DNA of 64,000 nt from Strobilurus pachycystidiatus (taxonomy: Eukaryota > Basidiomycota > Agaricomycetes > Agaricales > Physalacriaceae). The stretch is taken from positions 62,001 through 126,000 of the forward strand of contig JAHLMK010000024.1 of NCBI GenBank assembly GCA_019915135.1, written 5' to 3'. The translations under genes were made by a program, and so were the position numbers. The notes under the pieces were generated by a model. It was given only the letters and a program-made list of their open reading frames with translations, did no database searches and was not told the origin of the DNA. Of this stretch, positions 32,985 to 44,300 are shown one piece after another. The number at the start of each line of letters is the position of its first letter. Position 1 is the first letter of the stretch.

Positions 32985-35576
32985 CTAACTACACCATACA
33001 TTGACATTACCATCCGCACCACTGCTAACCAACCAAGGATGCGAATTGCACCATTTGACCTGCAGCACACCCAAGCCCTCCTTGACCTCATGTCCACGCA
33101 GAATTTTGAGAGGCACAATTAACGGATCCGTCATAAGATCATTGTACACCCTCGAGTGGAAGATCTGTATGGTGCCATCATCCGACGAAGACGCAAACAA
33201 CGGATACGTCGGATGAAATTGCAGAGAACGGATTGCCCGGTTGTGGTATCTGCACCCAAGGATGTTAGACCAAACTAGAATCGTCTACCTTAAGAGATTC
33301 GTACCTCAAAACTTTGTATGGCTTGTCGCTCAGATCCAAGTCGAACCAGCACAACTTGCGGTCGTACCCACCGACAATGACATGGTCGCCGGAAGAGTGA
33401 ACATCCATGCTAGATATCCACTTGATACCGGGCATCAACGTCTTGAGCAGCGTCTGTTCTGCCAAGTTGTAGATCCGAACGTATTGTTGCGTCTGCAAAA
33501 AGGGATGAGACTCGATGAGAACGCAAAGAAGGAACCGACATACAGCAACAAAGAAGTGAGGCTTGGTTGGGTGGAACTGCACGAGCTGGACATCGCCTCT
33601 TATTTTCTTGAACGGAGCTTGCGAATGTCGTTTCGTGACCTGGTGGATCCAGACACCCCCTTGTGGTCCCTTTCCAGCTAGAGAGCTTGTCAGTGACGTG
33701 TTGGCTTGTGAGAGGAACGGACTGACAAACGGTAGCAAGATAGTCGCCCTTACGATGCCATGCAATCTGTTTAGGCAGGCCAGATGACTGTGGTAGATTG
33801 ACAGTGAGTATGGGTGTGTCAATCGTCCATTTGCTACTCGAGGTCGTCGTCCATTTCACGGTCGGTGGTGAGTCGGACGCAGGAGCAGGTAAAGTAGCGG
33901 GGGCAAGAAGTTTGTACGTCAAGTTGTACACCGGAGCGGGCAGATTGGGTGGTATCACAAAATGCAATGTCTCTTCGCTGTAATCCATGTCAGTAGCGGC
34001 CAAGTCTGCTCGAAGGAAGGGACACGAACATTCCAGCAACGAAATAGCTGACATCGGTTCTTGGACACCACTCGATGGAACCTATCTTGCTCGGAAACTT
34101 CCAGCGTTTGACCTCCCGACCGACGTTGACCTCCCACATACTGACAACGCCATTGTCGTCGCCGCTCACAACCCAGGCTCCGTTAGGACTGAGGCTCATA
34201 CACCGCGCGAAACTGCCAGAGTGCGAGAACGCAAGCGACTTGTAGGTAGGGAAAGGTCGGAGACTGCTTGGGCTGGGGAGTTTGGGAATGAGCGACTTGG
34301 GGTCTATGTTCAGCTTCGCCCTTTGTACGCGTGGCGCCAGATAGAGATCGAGTTGTCGGTTAAACCGCTCCTTGATGAAACGGTCATAACCTGGAACAAG
34401 ACGAAGAGAAGAGTATTTGGCGGGGAGGTAGTCGCGTTCACGGTCTTCAGCATCCTTCTCCTCCCACTCCTTTCGTTCCGCGTCGGTGGGGAGATATTCC
34501 TCGGGAGGGTTGTAGGATTCTGAATTTGTCGGGAGTTTGGTTTTGGGAGCGGGGAGGGAAGGTGCGTGCGAGGTAGAGGCTTCTGACCAGATAGAGTAGA
34601 ACTGTTGCTGTGTGGACGCTTTTGGTTTGTTGGGTACAATCCGGCCTTGCCTGATCGCGCGAACGATTTTCATGACCTGCCGATCAATGAGATTATTGGC
34701 TTTCGAGAAATGTGATGGTTACCTTCTTCTTTTCCCATTTACTGGGCACCCATCGTCGCTTTGGTTCTGGCGCAGCAGACAGCGGCATCACTTCCTCTTT
34801 ACCCTTGCCGGTGAACCACTCAGTCATGGGCTCATAGGGATCGTAAGTAGCATCAGGATTCTCGTGATCGTGCAGTCTCCGGATAATGTCCAGTTCTTCC
34901 GGAGTAAGAGGCTTGTCCATCTGGGTGTTTTTATCGAAAGCAGATGTCCTGGAGGATTTGTTGGAATAAATCTGGAACATTTTGATCAAATACATACCAG
35001 GCAGACGCATCTTCCACCGTCTTGAGAAACTTGTCCAGCTCATCTCCCCGAGCGGGCCGCAGTACTTTCTTCCCGTCAACGTCGTAGCCCACATGCGGAA
35101 GGTCGTCGTACCAGTGCATCGGAACATTGCCTACGCGATTTGGCGTCTGAACGACGAGTAAGAAAGGTTAGTATTTGGAAGGACAATAGACACACGTCTT
35201 CCGTGGATGAGTCCGAGTCGTAGTCAGGTTCTATCTCGGGATAGACGCGTTTTGGGTGGCCTGTTATGTCGGAGACAACAGTCTTGGCTTTGGGAAATAT
35301 GTCGGGCTCATCGTCCGAGCCCTCGTCCGCGCTGCTTCCGTCCTCATCCTCGTCCTCTTCATCTTCGTCGAGCTCCTCAGAATCGTATTCCTCCGAGTCA
35401 CTCTGCGAGTCTATCTCCGGGAATTCATCGACCTCGTCGTTGGAATCCTCCTCCTCGTTGTCTCCCTCTTCGTCGCTGTGCATTGCCATGTCGACCGCGG
35501 CGGAAAAAAGGGCGGGAGCAGCATCCTCCTCAGTACGCTGCTTTCGCTTCCGGCCAACAGTGTCGAGTACGCCCAT
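32985..35576 (-). CDS. ERB1: Ribosome biogenesis protein ERB1/BOP1
   Basis: A multi-exon gene of roughly 730 codons. The N-terminus [18 protein letters not shown] leads into a long Asp/Glu/Ser tract, followed by a BOP1-NT domain with [31 protein letters not shown] sequence ([13 protein letters not shown]), [20 protein letters not shown] and [18 protein letters not shown]. The WD40 propeller follows: [69 protein letters not shown] and the terminal [18 protein letters not shown]. Erb1 forms the PeBoW complex with Nop7 and Ytm1 for 27S pre-rRNA processing and 60S assembly in the nucleolus. It shares a 118-bp promoter with ARP4. Confidence 0.95.
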
Positions 35577-35694
35577 GGCCGCTGAGATGGATGTACTTGC
35601 GATCGAAAAAGATTTTCTGGGCAAAGACTCCGAGATCAAACAAGGCATCACAACACGCACTTCGCCTCTTCCCTTCACCATCTAATCCGGAAAC
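35577..35694. promoter_or_regulatory. 118-bp bidirectional promoter, ERB1 and ARP4
   Basis: This is all the sequence between the divergent start codons. No TATA box is seen. A ribosome-assembly gene and a chromatin-remodelling gene presumably share regulatory input here. Confidence 0.55.
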
Positions 35695-37453
35695 ATGGTC
35701 AATTACGGCGGCGGTGCGAAATAATGCCATTTTCTGTTGAATTTCCCTCAGTTTTGGTAATACAGACGAAGTTGCGGCGCTCGTCGTTGACATTGGTTCC
35801 TCATCATTACGCGCCGGTTATGCGGGCGACGACACGCCAAAGGCCATCATACCCACGTCGTATGGATTCATACCAGAGGTTGCAGAAAATGGCGACGTAT
35901 CCATGGGCGATGGCGCGCAACCAAAGAAGCAAAAGCTGTATATCGGCCAGTCGGGTCCTTCGATATGGCGGCAAGGCATGGAAATCGCGAACCCCATGAA
36001 GGACGGTCTCAGTGCGTTGCTCCGTGCGCCGTATTGGGCAAATCAGACTCTAAATAAGCGCAGTCAACGACTTTGAACCCATCCACCCGCTCATTGACCA
36101 TGCTATCACCGAGGTCATGGGCTGCAACGCCACGGAACATCCCATTTTAGTCACCGAGCCCGCCTGGAACACGCCGGAAAACAGGGAGCGCATGGCCGAA
36201 ATCATGTTTGAAGAGTTCCAAGTGCCAGCCTTCTACATCGCCAACACTGGTGTTCTCAACACGTACGTGCTACCTAATACTACCATTTCCGAACATGTCC
36301 GTCAACTTTGTCCAGATTCGCGGCAGGGAAAGGATCCGCTCTCGTCATCGATATTGGACAGAAAGTTGCCAGCGTCACCCCCGTCGTAGATGGCTTTGTT
36401 CTCCGCAAAGGCGCGTCCCGAAAGTCGTTCTTCATTCAATCAACTACAACTGAGTTGCAGGCATGGCGTATTCCGCACTTCCAGGGCTCCTTCATGCGCG
36501 CGCTCACAACATTCTCACAAACCCACAACCCCACATGCGTCGTCCTGCCATAGACCTATACCCTCATCAACTGATCTTGAGCAAGACGGTGAGACGCCTC
36601 ATCCTTCAGGTCCCAAACTACGACTGAGAACATACAGCCTGTTGAGCCAAATGCTCCACCAAGCTTCGCCCTTCGAGAAGATCGCTTGGCCGGTACGACT
36701 GTGAGCTGGAAGCAGTGGTATGAAGCGCGGGAAGTCGACGAATGGATGCAGACTGTCGGTGGCGTAATGGAGTCAGGCTGGAACGACCAGTAAGTCTGTT
36801 CAACGAGCTGTGAACGTTACTTATCTGTCACGAATCTAGGGCCGTGGCACAGCGACCTCCAAGACAGTACGAGTTCGCTACCGGGTACAATACCTGGTTC
36901 GGGCAGGAGCGCTACTATGTCGGAGAACAGTTCTTCATCCATCCGGCGAATATGCAGGTAATTTGCTGTCCTTATTGAATGGTCTCCATCTTACGACGGC
37001 TCTAGCAAACGAACCCCAACCTTCCGAAGACGATTCCACTTCTGATCAGTGACTCTTTGCGTTCTTACGACGTTGAACTGCGTCAGGTGCTTATGGGCAA
37101 CGTCGTCTTGACGGGTGGCGGCAGTCTCTTCCCCGGCTTCAGTGACCGTTTGAACGCTGAGCTCAGCCGAACGTTCCCGCATGTGAGTTGACAAAACTCT
37201 TACGATCTTCTGTGCTTAACTCGGTCGGACTCGTAGGTCAAAATCCACGCGCCAGGTAATCCCGTTGAGCGTCGTTATGGTGGATGGTTGGGTGGAAGTA
37301 TCCTGGCTTCTCTGGGCACCTTCCACCAGCTTTGGATTAGCAAGGAAGAATGGGCGGTAAGCAATGCTTCTCTCCCAGTTTTTCACTTCGCTTACAATTC
37401 TTTCTTGATGATAGGAACATGGAAAGGCGATTGTTGGACAAAGGTGTAAATAG
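35695..37453 (+). CDS. ARP4: Actin-related protein ARP4 (chromatin remodelling)
   Basis: Ten exons (35695-35713, 35766-36011, 36064-36262, 36316-36410, 36461-36588, 36638-36789, 36840-36957, 37006-37182, 37237-37356, 37415-37453) give 430 residues in frame. The start is [18 protein letters not shown], followed by [67 protein letters not shown] and [13 protein letters not shown], all actin-fold elements. The N-terminal and [10 protein letters not shown] ... LPGLL sequences match Arp4/BAF53 rather than actin. Arp4 is a subunit of NuA4, SWR1 and INO80 and binds nucleosomes with actin. The intron at 36411-36460 only keeps the frame if its donor is GC. Confidence 0.93.
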
Positions 37454-37915
37454 TCTTGTTGTTAGTTAGTGTATTATGCTTGTTGTGCGTCGCAAGACGT
37501 CGGTCTGTCACTGTCTTGTCTCATATCAACAACTGAGGAAGCCCGAAGGGACAATTGAAATGGTTCTTCAAACGCGTGTCTAACACTCAAATTTTTTGGG
37601 CACCAGGCAGGACACTATTCGTGCTCTAAGATCTCTGGTCCTTCCGTTCATGTGTGGCGTAATAAGTGTCCATAGCACTCCGGATTGCCGCTGCAAAGCT
37701 TTCGGACATTCATACCAAAGCAACATCCTAGGGCCTCATGGCTGGATTCTATCTGAGGACCCTGTCGAACAGTCTGCAACTCGAAAATTCAAATACACTT
37801 ACACTATAGTTAGGGTGGAAACAGAGATCTGAGAGTGGTACATAGTATTAACGATATCTATACAAAGAACGAAACAAATTCGTCATAACGTAGTCGTAAG
37901 GTCGTAAGGCCACCA
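37454..37915. other. Convergent 3' region
   Basis: ARP4 ends at the left edge and the minus-strand membrane protein gene at the right. No gene or repeat is seen between them. Confidence 0.4.
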
Positions 37916-38572
37916 TCATGTACACGACTGTATAACGCCAGTCACCCCAACATTCATCTCCGAAGGCGTCCCATACGCCGGGGTAGGCATGGCCACTAGA
38001 ACGGAAACGCGAACTTGGTCGACGGGTGCCCAACCCGGGGCTGGGGTAGGCGGGGATGATTCGGGACAGAAGCCTGGGCCAGCGGGGCATTTTGAATTGT
38101 GACGGTGTGCAGAGTCTGGCATCATCCACGACATAAATTTAGCCCTCAGGGAGCCGCGGCGCGTGGATTTCAACGGGGGGTCTGGAGCTGGCTCCTCGAC
38201 CAGTTTCTCGATGGATAAGGGCTTGGGAGAAAGCGGCAATTAGGACAATGTGCCACGTCGCGTTGAGGGAGCGAGGACTGACCTGGATATCCCGCCATCC
38301 ATATTCTTGTGCAGGCGAGCTAAGCCAGATGTCGTGGCAGCTAGGTCGGATCCTTCTCTTCCGTCGAAGCTCTGCCTCGCGCTGCTGTCTGCGATTCATG
38401 TTTCTGCGAAAGAAGTATCCGTACGTGAGGGCAAGAACGAAACAGGCAGCAACGGTAACGAGTATATATCTGCGTTCCAGCGCATCAGGAACAATACAAT
38501 CGAGGAGTGGCTCCGGGCTTACATGTAGATTTCGTTTCTTGCGGAGGGTGGTGTCTTGAAGTGATCGCTCAT
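37916..38572 (-). CDS. Small single-pass membrane protein, Agaricomycete family
   Basis: Exons 38523-38572, 38283-38469 and 37916-38221 give 180 residues. A short N-terminus (MSDHFKTPPSARNEIY) is followed by one hydrophobic span (YILVTVAACFVLALTYGYFF). A very basic stretch comes next (RRNMNRRQQREAELRRKRR), fitting a cytosolic C-terminal side by the positive-inside rule. The cytosolic part has DIWLSSPAQEYGWRDIQPLS, a Pro-rich region, and ends in VRVSVLVAMPTP. I know related short proteins with a DVW...W..IQPLS and VSVLIAMPSP pattern from many Agaricomycetes, but no function has been established to my knowledge. The protein could anchor a partner to a membrane through its conserved motifs. Confidence 0.78.
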
Positions 38573-39079
38573 GCTGTAAGTTGGACGCTGCTGCAAGAGC
38601 CAGACAAGAACGTCGCCCGCTACCAAAGCCTGGTATTTATGGCATTGTTGAGATAACCCATCGATTGAGTCAAGCAGGAGTCGAGTCTATCCGCGGAGAT
38701 GCCTGAACCTGGACTGCTTACTTATTGTAGTGCGCAAGATGTAGTGATTCCGGATCAACGCTGGGTAGAGCTATGTGATTCCGGAAAGGTTGTGACCACA
38801 ACGCAGTGTGTCTGACAGTGTATTGATCCAGACGGACTACTTGGAATCAAGTGTACACCTCTGGACGACGAGGATGGGTATAGAAGATACTGCAGAAACA
38901 GATCCGAGGTAGGCGTAACATCCGTCTCTCCAGACAAGTTCCAAACCCCGGGGTGTGAGGGATTATACTATCAAAAGAAGCTCGTCCGCTCATCTTGATG
39001 ATCCCCGAGCTGTCACGACGAGCCGAAGCCGCGCGACCGCTGCTATATGATCCTGAGCCACAATCCGAGGGTGGTGCAC
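38573..39079. other. Intergenic between two minus-strand genes
   Basis: A minus-strand frame (38847-39083) overlaps the TRS20 stop and has no motif. It is most likely 3' UTR of TRS20 plus the promoter of the membrane protein gene. Confidence 0.4.
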
Positions 39080-39775
39080 TCATAGGTATTTCTTAGCGCT
39101 CTGGCGAACTCTTGAATCGAAGACACCACTTCGAATGACTGTGTGGGCCGTGTGGAATGGATTCAGCATAGTCTGGATGGCACCAGTGAGTCAACGCTTG
39201 ATACCACATTCAATGTGAATCGACCTTGACATAGAGCTCCCACACGTCTGTGAAGAAAGACTTGATACCATCATCATTCTTGCCCTCGTGTAATAGTATG
39301 AATTTAGTGTCTGAGCGCAGGTGCTTTAGTAGGGTTCTGATGGATCAAGAAGATATTGAGCGCACTTCCAGGCGTTATGAAGGCAGACACGGTCCATTCA
39401 TTGAATTTATCAACTGCTTTGAAGTACCTGTATCGCCAGCGTTAGTAGATATCGCGAAATGATGCAGGAAGGGACATGCATCGTATTCTCTTTCCGCATA
39501 ACATCCTCCACGGCGTCCAGACTTGCGTTGGCTATCATTTGGATAACATGGCGGTCCTGTCCGCCGCCCATGCGCACAGCGCCGCCCGATGTGTGATTTG
39601 TTGCGCTCGACGCGCCGGACAGCGCCGTCAGTGTGCCTGCAAAGGCAGAGGTGGACCATGTCGGCAGATTGGACGCCAAAGGGGACGCGATTGTCGATAC
39701 GGGCTTCGAGGAGGAGTGCGTGAGGTTGTATATGGGGGTATCGGACGGCGAGAGGATGAATAGATGGTGCGACAT
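39080..39775 (-). CDS. TRS20: TRAPP complex subunit TRS20 (sedlin)
   Basis: Exons 39480-39775, 39366-39427, 39225-39310 and 39080-39172 give 178 residues. The start MSHHLFILSPSDTPIYNL, then RHVIQMIANASLDAVEDVM, KAVDKFNEWTVSAFITPG, NTKFILLHEGKND, SFFTDVWELYVKTMLNPFH and the final DSRVRQSAKKYL are the longin-fold sedlin hallmarks. An extra loop (SALSGASSATNHTSGG-like, residues about 45-65) lies between the first strands. Trs20 links core TRAPP to the larger TRAPP complexes and works in ER-Golgi and autophagy tethering as part of the Ypt1/Rab1 exchange factor. The first intron (39428-39479) works only as a GC-AG intron. It is head-to-head with the rhomboid gene. Confidence 0.93.
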
Positions 39776-39926
39776 GATGATGGCCGAAGACAAGGTGTGT
39801 GATTTGATGTCACGATCATTGACAGCCATGTCTTCCTCTCTCTTCCACGGCCTGCCGCGCCTCTTTGGCGGCGCAAAATTGGGATGTACTGCAAAGCTCA
39901 CTGGAGGCGCACCTGTTTGGGCGCGA
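39776..39926. promoter_or_regulatory. Bidirectional promoter, TRS20 and rhomboid
   Basis: The start codons of the two divergent genes are 151 bp apart. No TATA element is evident. Confidence 0.5.
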
Positions 39927-40930
39927 ATGCGCTCGGTCATGACCCGAGCGCCGACGCAGAACACTCGTTTCTTCATTGCTAACGGGCGCGCTCCTACTCT
40001 GTTGGCTGGCTCCAGAACGTCGGTCTTGCAGCAGTTACTGAGGCGTGCGAGGGACCAAAAAAGCTACCTCAATGTAAGAAGCAGGCACAACTCTGCCCGA
40101 CGGCCCCCACAACTGCAGAAAGTATCCTTTCTGGACAAAATACCGATGGATTATGTGTTCTGGGGTATCCTAGCCTTGAACGGACTTGTCTTCGTGATGT
40201 GGAGGTCTGCGTCCGATGTGAGTGTCTTTCCTTCTCCCTTTCAGTTGACGTGCCAACGACGCGTGATAGAAACAAACGCAACTGTTCATGATACAGAACT
40301 TTACTGCGAGTTGGCAGAACATAACTGCCAGACCGTGGGTCGCACCGCGACTCGCCTATCCTCTTTCTTATGTGCTCTTCCAGGTGGACGTTGATCACTG
40401 CAGCCTTCTCCCACATGCAACCTGGACACTTACTCTTCAACGGCTTTTCCTATTACTTCTTTGCCCGGCCTGTCCTGGAAATGTTAGGTGCTAGGCGGTT
40501 CCTCGGTCTTTACCTCAGCGGTAGGTTACTACAAACCACTTGCCGCTACTGTTTCCTCACTTGTACCCAAGCTTCTGCGATATCAAGTTTTGCTGCTTCG
40601 GCCTTTGGCGCACCAAATTCATTTGCCCTTGGTGCTAGCGGTTTGTAGCATCAATCTCTTCAGCAGTCCCAAATTTGACATAGAACATATCGCGCAGGTG
40701 CGGTCTTCTCTATCATCACATTGCTGGCTTGTGTTGCGCCGAAAACAACCTTCTATCTATACGCAGTTGTGCCCATACCGGCATATGTTGCAGTGCCAGC
40801 TCTGTTCGCCTGGGATATGTACTGGTCTTTCAACAAGAGCCAAGGTGATCACACCAGCCGAGAAGGGCACGTCGCTGGAGTACTCACCGGTCTGGGATAC
40901 TTTTTGGCGAAGCGATATCGAATATTCTAA
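39927..40930 (+). CDS. Mitochondrial-type rhomboid intramembrane serine protease
   Basis: The start MRSVMTRAPTQNTRFF with many Arg and no acidic residues looks like a mitochondrial presequence. Downstream are VFWGILALNGLVFVMW, then NFTASWQNITARPWTLITAAFSHMQPGHLLFN, FFARPVLEMLGARRFLGLY, the catalytic GASG in FALGASGAVFSIITLLA, and the second catalytic residue His in HVAGVLTGLGYFLAKR. This Ser-His dyad and the extra N-terminal segment match the Pcp1/PARL branch, which processes proteins such as the dynamin Mgm1 in the inner membrane. There are about six introns. The stretch 40075-40119 could be either a spliced intron or 15 extra codons, because it keeps the frame. The stop is at 40928. Confidence 0.88.
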
Positions 40931-41312
40931 GCGCCTCAAATGGTGCGTTGTTGTCTGTCCATGGTGTCGCCGTCGCACTCTAATCGCGCATTTAGGCTAT
41001 ACCCGTGTGTGCTTGATGAAACAGTTCTTCTAAGAATTTCGGAACGCGTCTATTCGGATCACTGCGAAAAGAATGAGAGGACAGCTGAAGTTCGAGAATT
41101 CTTGCTGCATGGCCGCGGGTTGTCCGCTGGATATTGCAGGCCAATAGTAGACTAAATAATTCAAACTCCCACATGAATTTTGACCTGTGTATTCAAGCTG
41201 TAAGAGGAAGTGGACACCCAGTACAGTTTGGATGTGTTTACTTGGCAATTATTGCACACGCGACGACATCTGTCAGCGCCAACCAAGTCCTTCCTCCGCC
41301 CCGCTTCACGCG
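40931..41312. other. Intergenic, promoter of CLASP gene
   Basis: No supported gene. It must hold the 3' end of the rhomboid transcript and the promoter of the next gene. Confidence 0.4.
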
Positions 41313-44300
41313 ATGGACGCCGATGATTCCCCCATCGGCAAGCTCATCACCCAATGCAAGAGCAACGGTGCGCAGCCCCCTCGCCTTGTGTGGCGCAATG
41401 ACTCAGGAAAGCGCCAACAGACATCGATGTCAAAATAGATGCCTTGACCAAGCTGCAGGCCGAGTTTGAGGCAGGCGCCGAGGTGTGTATCCGTTCCTAT
41501 TTCTCTTGTCATCGCCAACGTCGTTGCCAGATCCAGGACGTCGACGGCTTAATCACCGTCCTCAAAGCATCGCTGCGAACGTCCAACCTCCACCTCAGTG
41601 CCGCGACGTTGTCGGCACTGCCGCCTCTCATTCCCCTCCTTGTATCGCGGACCACTGTCAATCCTCTCGGACGCACGCTCTCGTCGCCATCACTCTCGTC
41701 GTCAACCTCCTCTTCATCCTCTTTCGTCGATGCCGCGACTCTGCGCCAGGTCCTGACCGCCTTTCTGCCTGCGGGCGGACTCATCGAACGCCTTGGCGAC
41801 AAGGAGAAGATACAGCTCAAAGCTCGCGAAACGCTCGTCATTCTGGGCGGATTTGCGTTCAGGTCGGGTGCAGCGACCACCATGTCGACGGGATCCCGAA
41901 GCGGGAAAGGGCCGGAGACGCCGCTCGCCATATTTGAGCGTTTCATGCGCGAAAGCGGCCTGGGCAGCAAAGTATGGAAAGTGCGCGAACAGGTGCGTCT
42001 TTTGCTCTTCCTCTCAACAACGCGTCAATAACAAGTCTGTGTAGAGCATCTTGGTGCTCGTGCAAATACGCAGAACTCATCACACGTTTCCCATCCGGCC
42101 GTATCTGACGTTACTCGTTGGCTCGCTCGAAGACACTGACGCCCACGTCCGTGACGGTGCGCGCCAAGGCATCATTGAGTTGTTCTCTGGACCTGCCGTG
42201 ACCGACGCGGCCCGCGCCGACCTCAAGAAAGAGCTGACCAAGAAAGGCGTTCGGAAAACTATCGTGGACGGTGTGCTTTCGAAACTCTTGGGCAACGGCG
42301 GCAGTAATCCCCAGAGCAGGGAGGGCTCCGAGAACGGCGACGCCGCACCAAAACCCAAGGAATACATTCCTCCTAGCATGCTGCTTCAGAATCGGAAAGC
42401 CTCTGCAACGAACAGTGTACCGAGAACCGTATCGGCGACCAGTATACCACGACCAGTCAGCCGTGCTGGTACCGCTTCTCCCTCAGTGGCCCCCTCCCCA
42501 ACTTCAGAAAGTCCTGGAGGCTCTGACGTTCGCCCCGTATACGTAAGATGCGGCGGAACTCGACCTGTAACTGGCTGTTAACCTTCATTCTAGATTGCGT
42601 CGAGCCGGGATCTCGAAAATGAGTTTGCTGCCATGGCTCCATACTTCGAAGTGAGCCTTCGCGGGAGCTCCCTCTGATGACTACTCATATGCTCCATCCA
42701 TTCCAGGGGAAAGAAACGGAACACAACTGGGCCACGCGCGACCAGTCGATAACTCGGGTACGGGGCATGCTGAAAGGCGACGTTCATACGCGCTATCACG
42801 ACGTTTTCGTATCCTGCTTAAAAGAGGGATTCATGCAGTGGTCAATTAAGGCGGTACGCCGACTTGTCAAGTCCATCTACGTATTCTCATGTTGACGTTC
42901 CATTTATTGACAGCTGATCAGTCTACGAACAACCGTGGCGACCAATACCTGTTCAATGTACAATGAGATGATTCTAGCCCTCGGAACTGCCATGGATCCT
43001 CTATGCGAGCTTCTTCTTACAAACCTACTCAAAATGGCCGGGTTCACGAAGAAGATCACCGCCCAGGAGTCACAGGCAGTGGTTACGGCCATCATTACTC
43101 ACACGTCTGGAAATCCTCGCGTCTTTCTTCCGCTACTGTGGCAAACTATACAGGAGAAGACGGTCCAGGCGCGAATATATGCTTCTGGGCACGTGAAGCA
43201 ATACATGGAAGTCCATTGTACGCGCTCTCCTGCTACAGTCGAGAGCAGTGGTGGTGCGGAAATGCTGGAGAAGATGATGAAGAAATCACTGAGCGATGCA
43301 AACCCGTCGGTGAAGACGACAGCACGCCAGACATTCTGGGTCTTCCACGATCTGTGGCCGGAACGGGGTCTTGCCGTCTTGGAGTCTCTGGATGCAACGG
43401 CTCGCAAACAGCTGGAAAAGGCCTGCCCTAATCCTAACGCTGCTGCATCCCTTCCTCTAACCACCCCGAAACCGGTGAAGAAGAGCAGCGTTGCAGCTGC
43501 GATAGCGGCCAGCCGTGCGAAGGCCAAAGCTATCGCTACTTCCCCCCCATCTCTTCGGCACCAGGCGACGTCCGCTTCTTCCCATTCGCCTGCCAAAAGA
43601 CCTAGTTCTCCTTCCTCCAACCCCTCCATGCGTTCTGTTCCTCGCCCTTCCTCGCCTCTCCGTACATCCACATCACCGCCTTCTTCACGATCGAGAATCA
43701 TCTCCAACACCCTCAGCCGCTCTCACAGTAGCGGGGCTACACCCTCTCGTTCTTCGGGTAACCTTGCGGCCAATATCCGACCTGCCTCGCCTCAATCTCC
43801 GGAGAACTCTACAAGTCGCAGACGGACGTCTTCGTCGCCGTTGGCTTCATCCCCGAATGGGCAATCAACGCTCCAACGAGCAGCTAGAACTGCTTTGCCC
43901 ACGTCCCCTTCGGCTACGTCGCCATCTGCTCGGACTGCTGCACCGCCAGCCAGGATGTCAACAATGCTTCTCGACGACGACGATTCTCTTCTTCTTGCTC
44001 AAACCATACCCATACCCGAACAAGATAGTGACTCGGAGGATCACTCTGCGGATCTGCTTTCTTTCTCTCCTCCCTATCCAAGACGACGACCAGTTGTGGC
44101 CAAGTCAAACTCCCAAGACTTGTCACTGTCTCCAAAGTCTATCGGCTCGAAACCGATATTTGGGGTTTCCAATGCGCTTTCGTCCGAGTCGATGCTGGAC
44201 CTCAGTAATGGGCATCCAGTGGTGGAAGATGCCATGCGGGCACGAGCAGAGCAGGCGGAAAGTGCCGCCGAACGTCTATTAGAGTTGGTGGATCCTGAAG

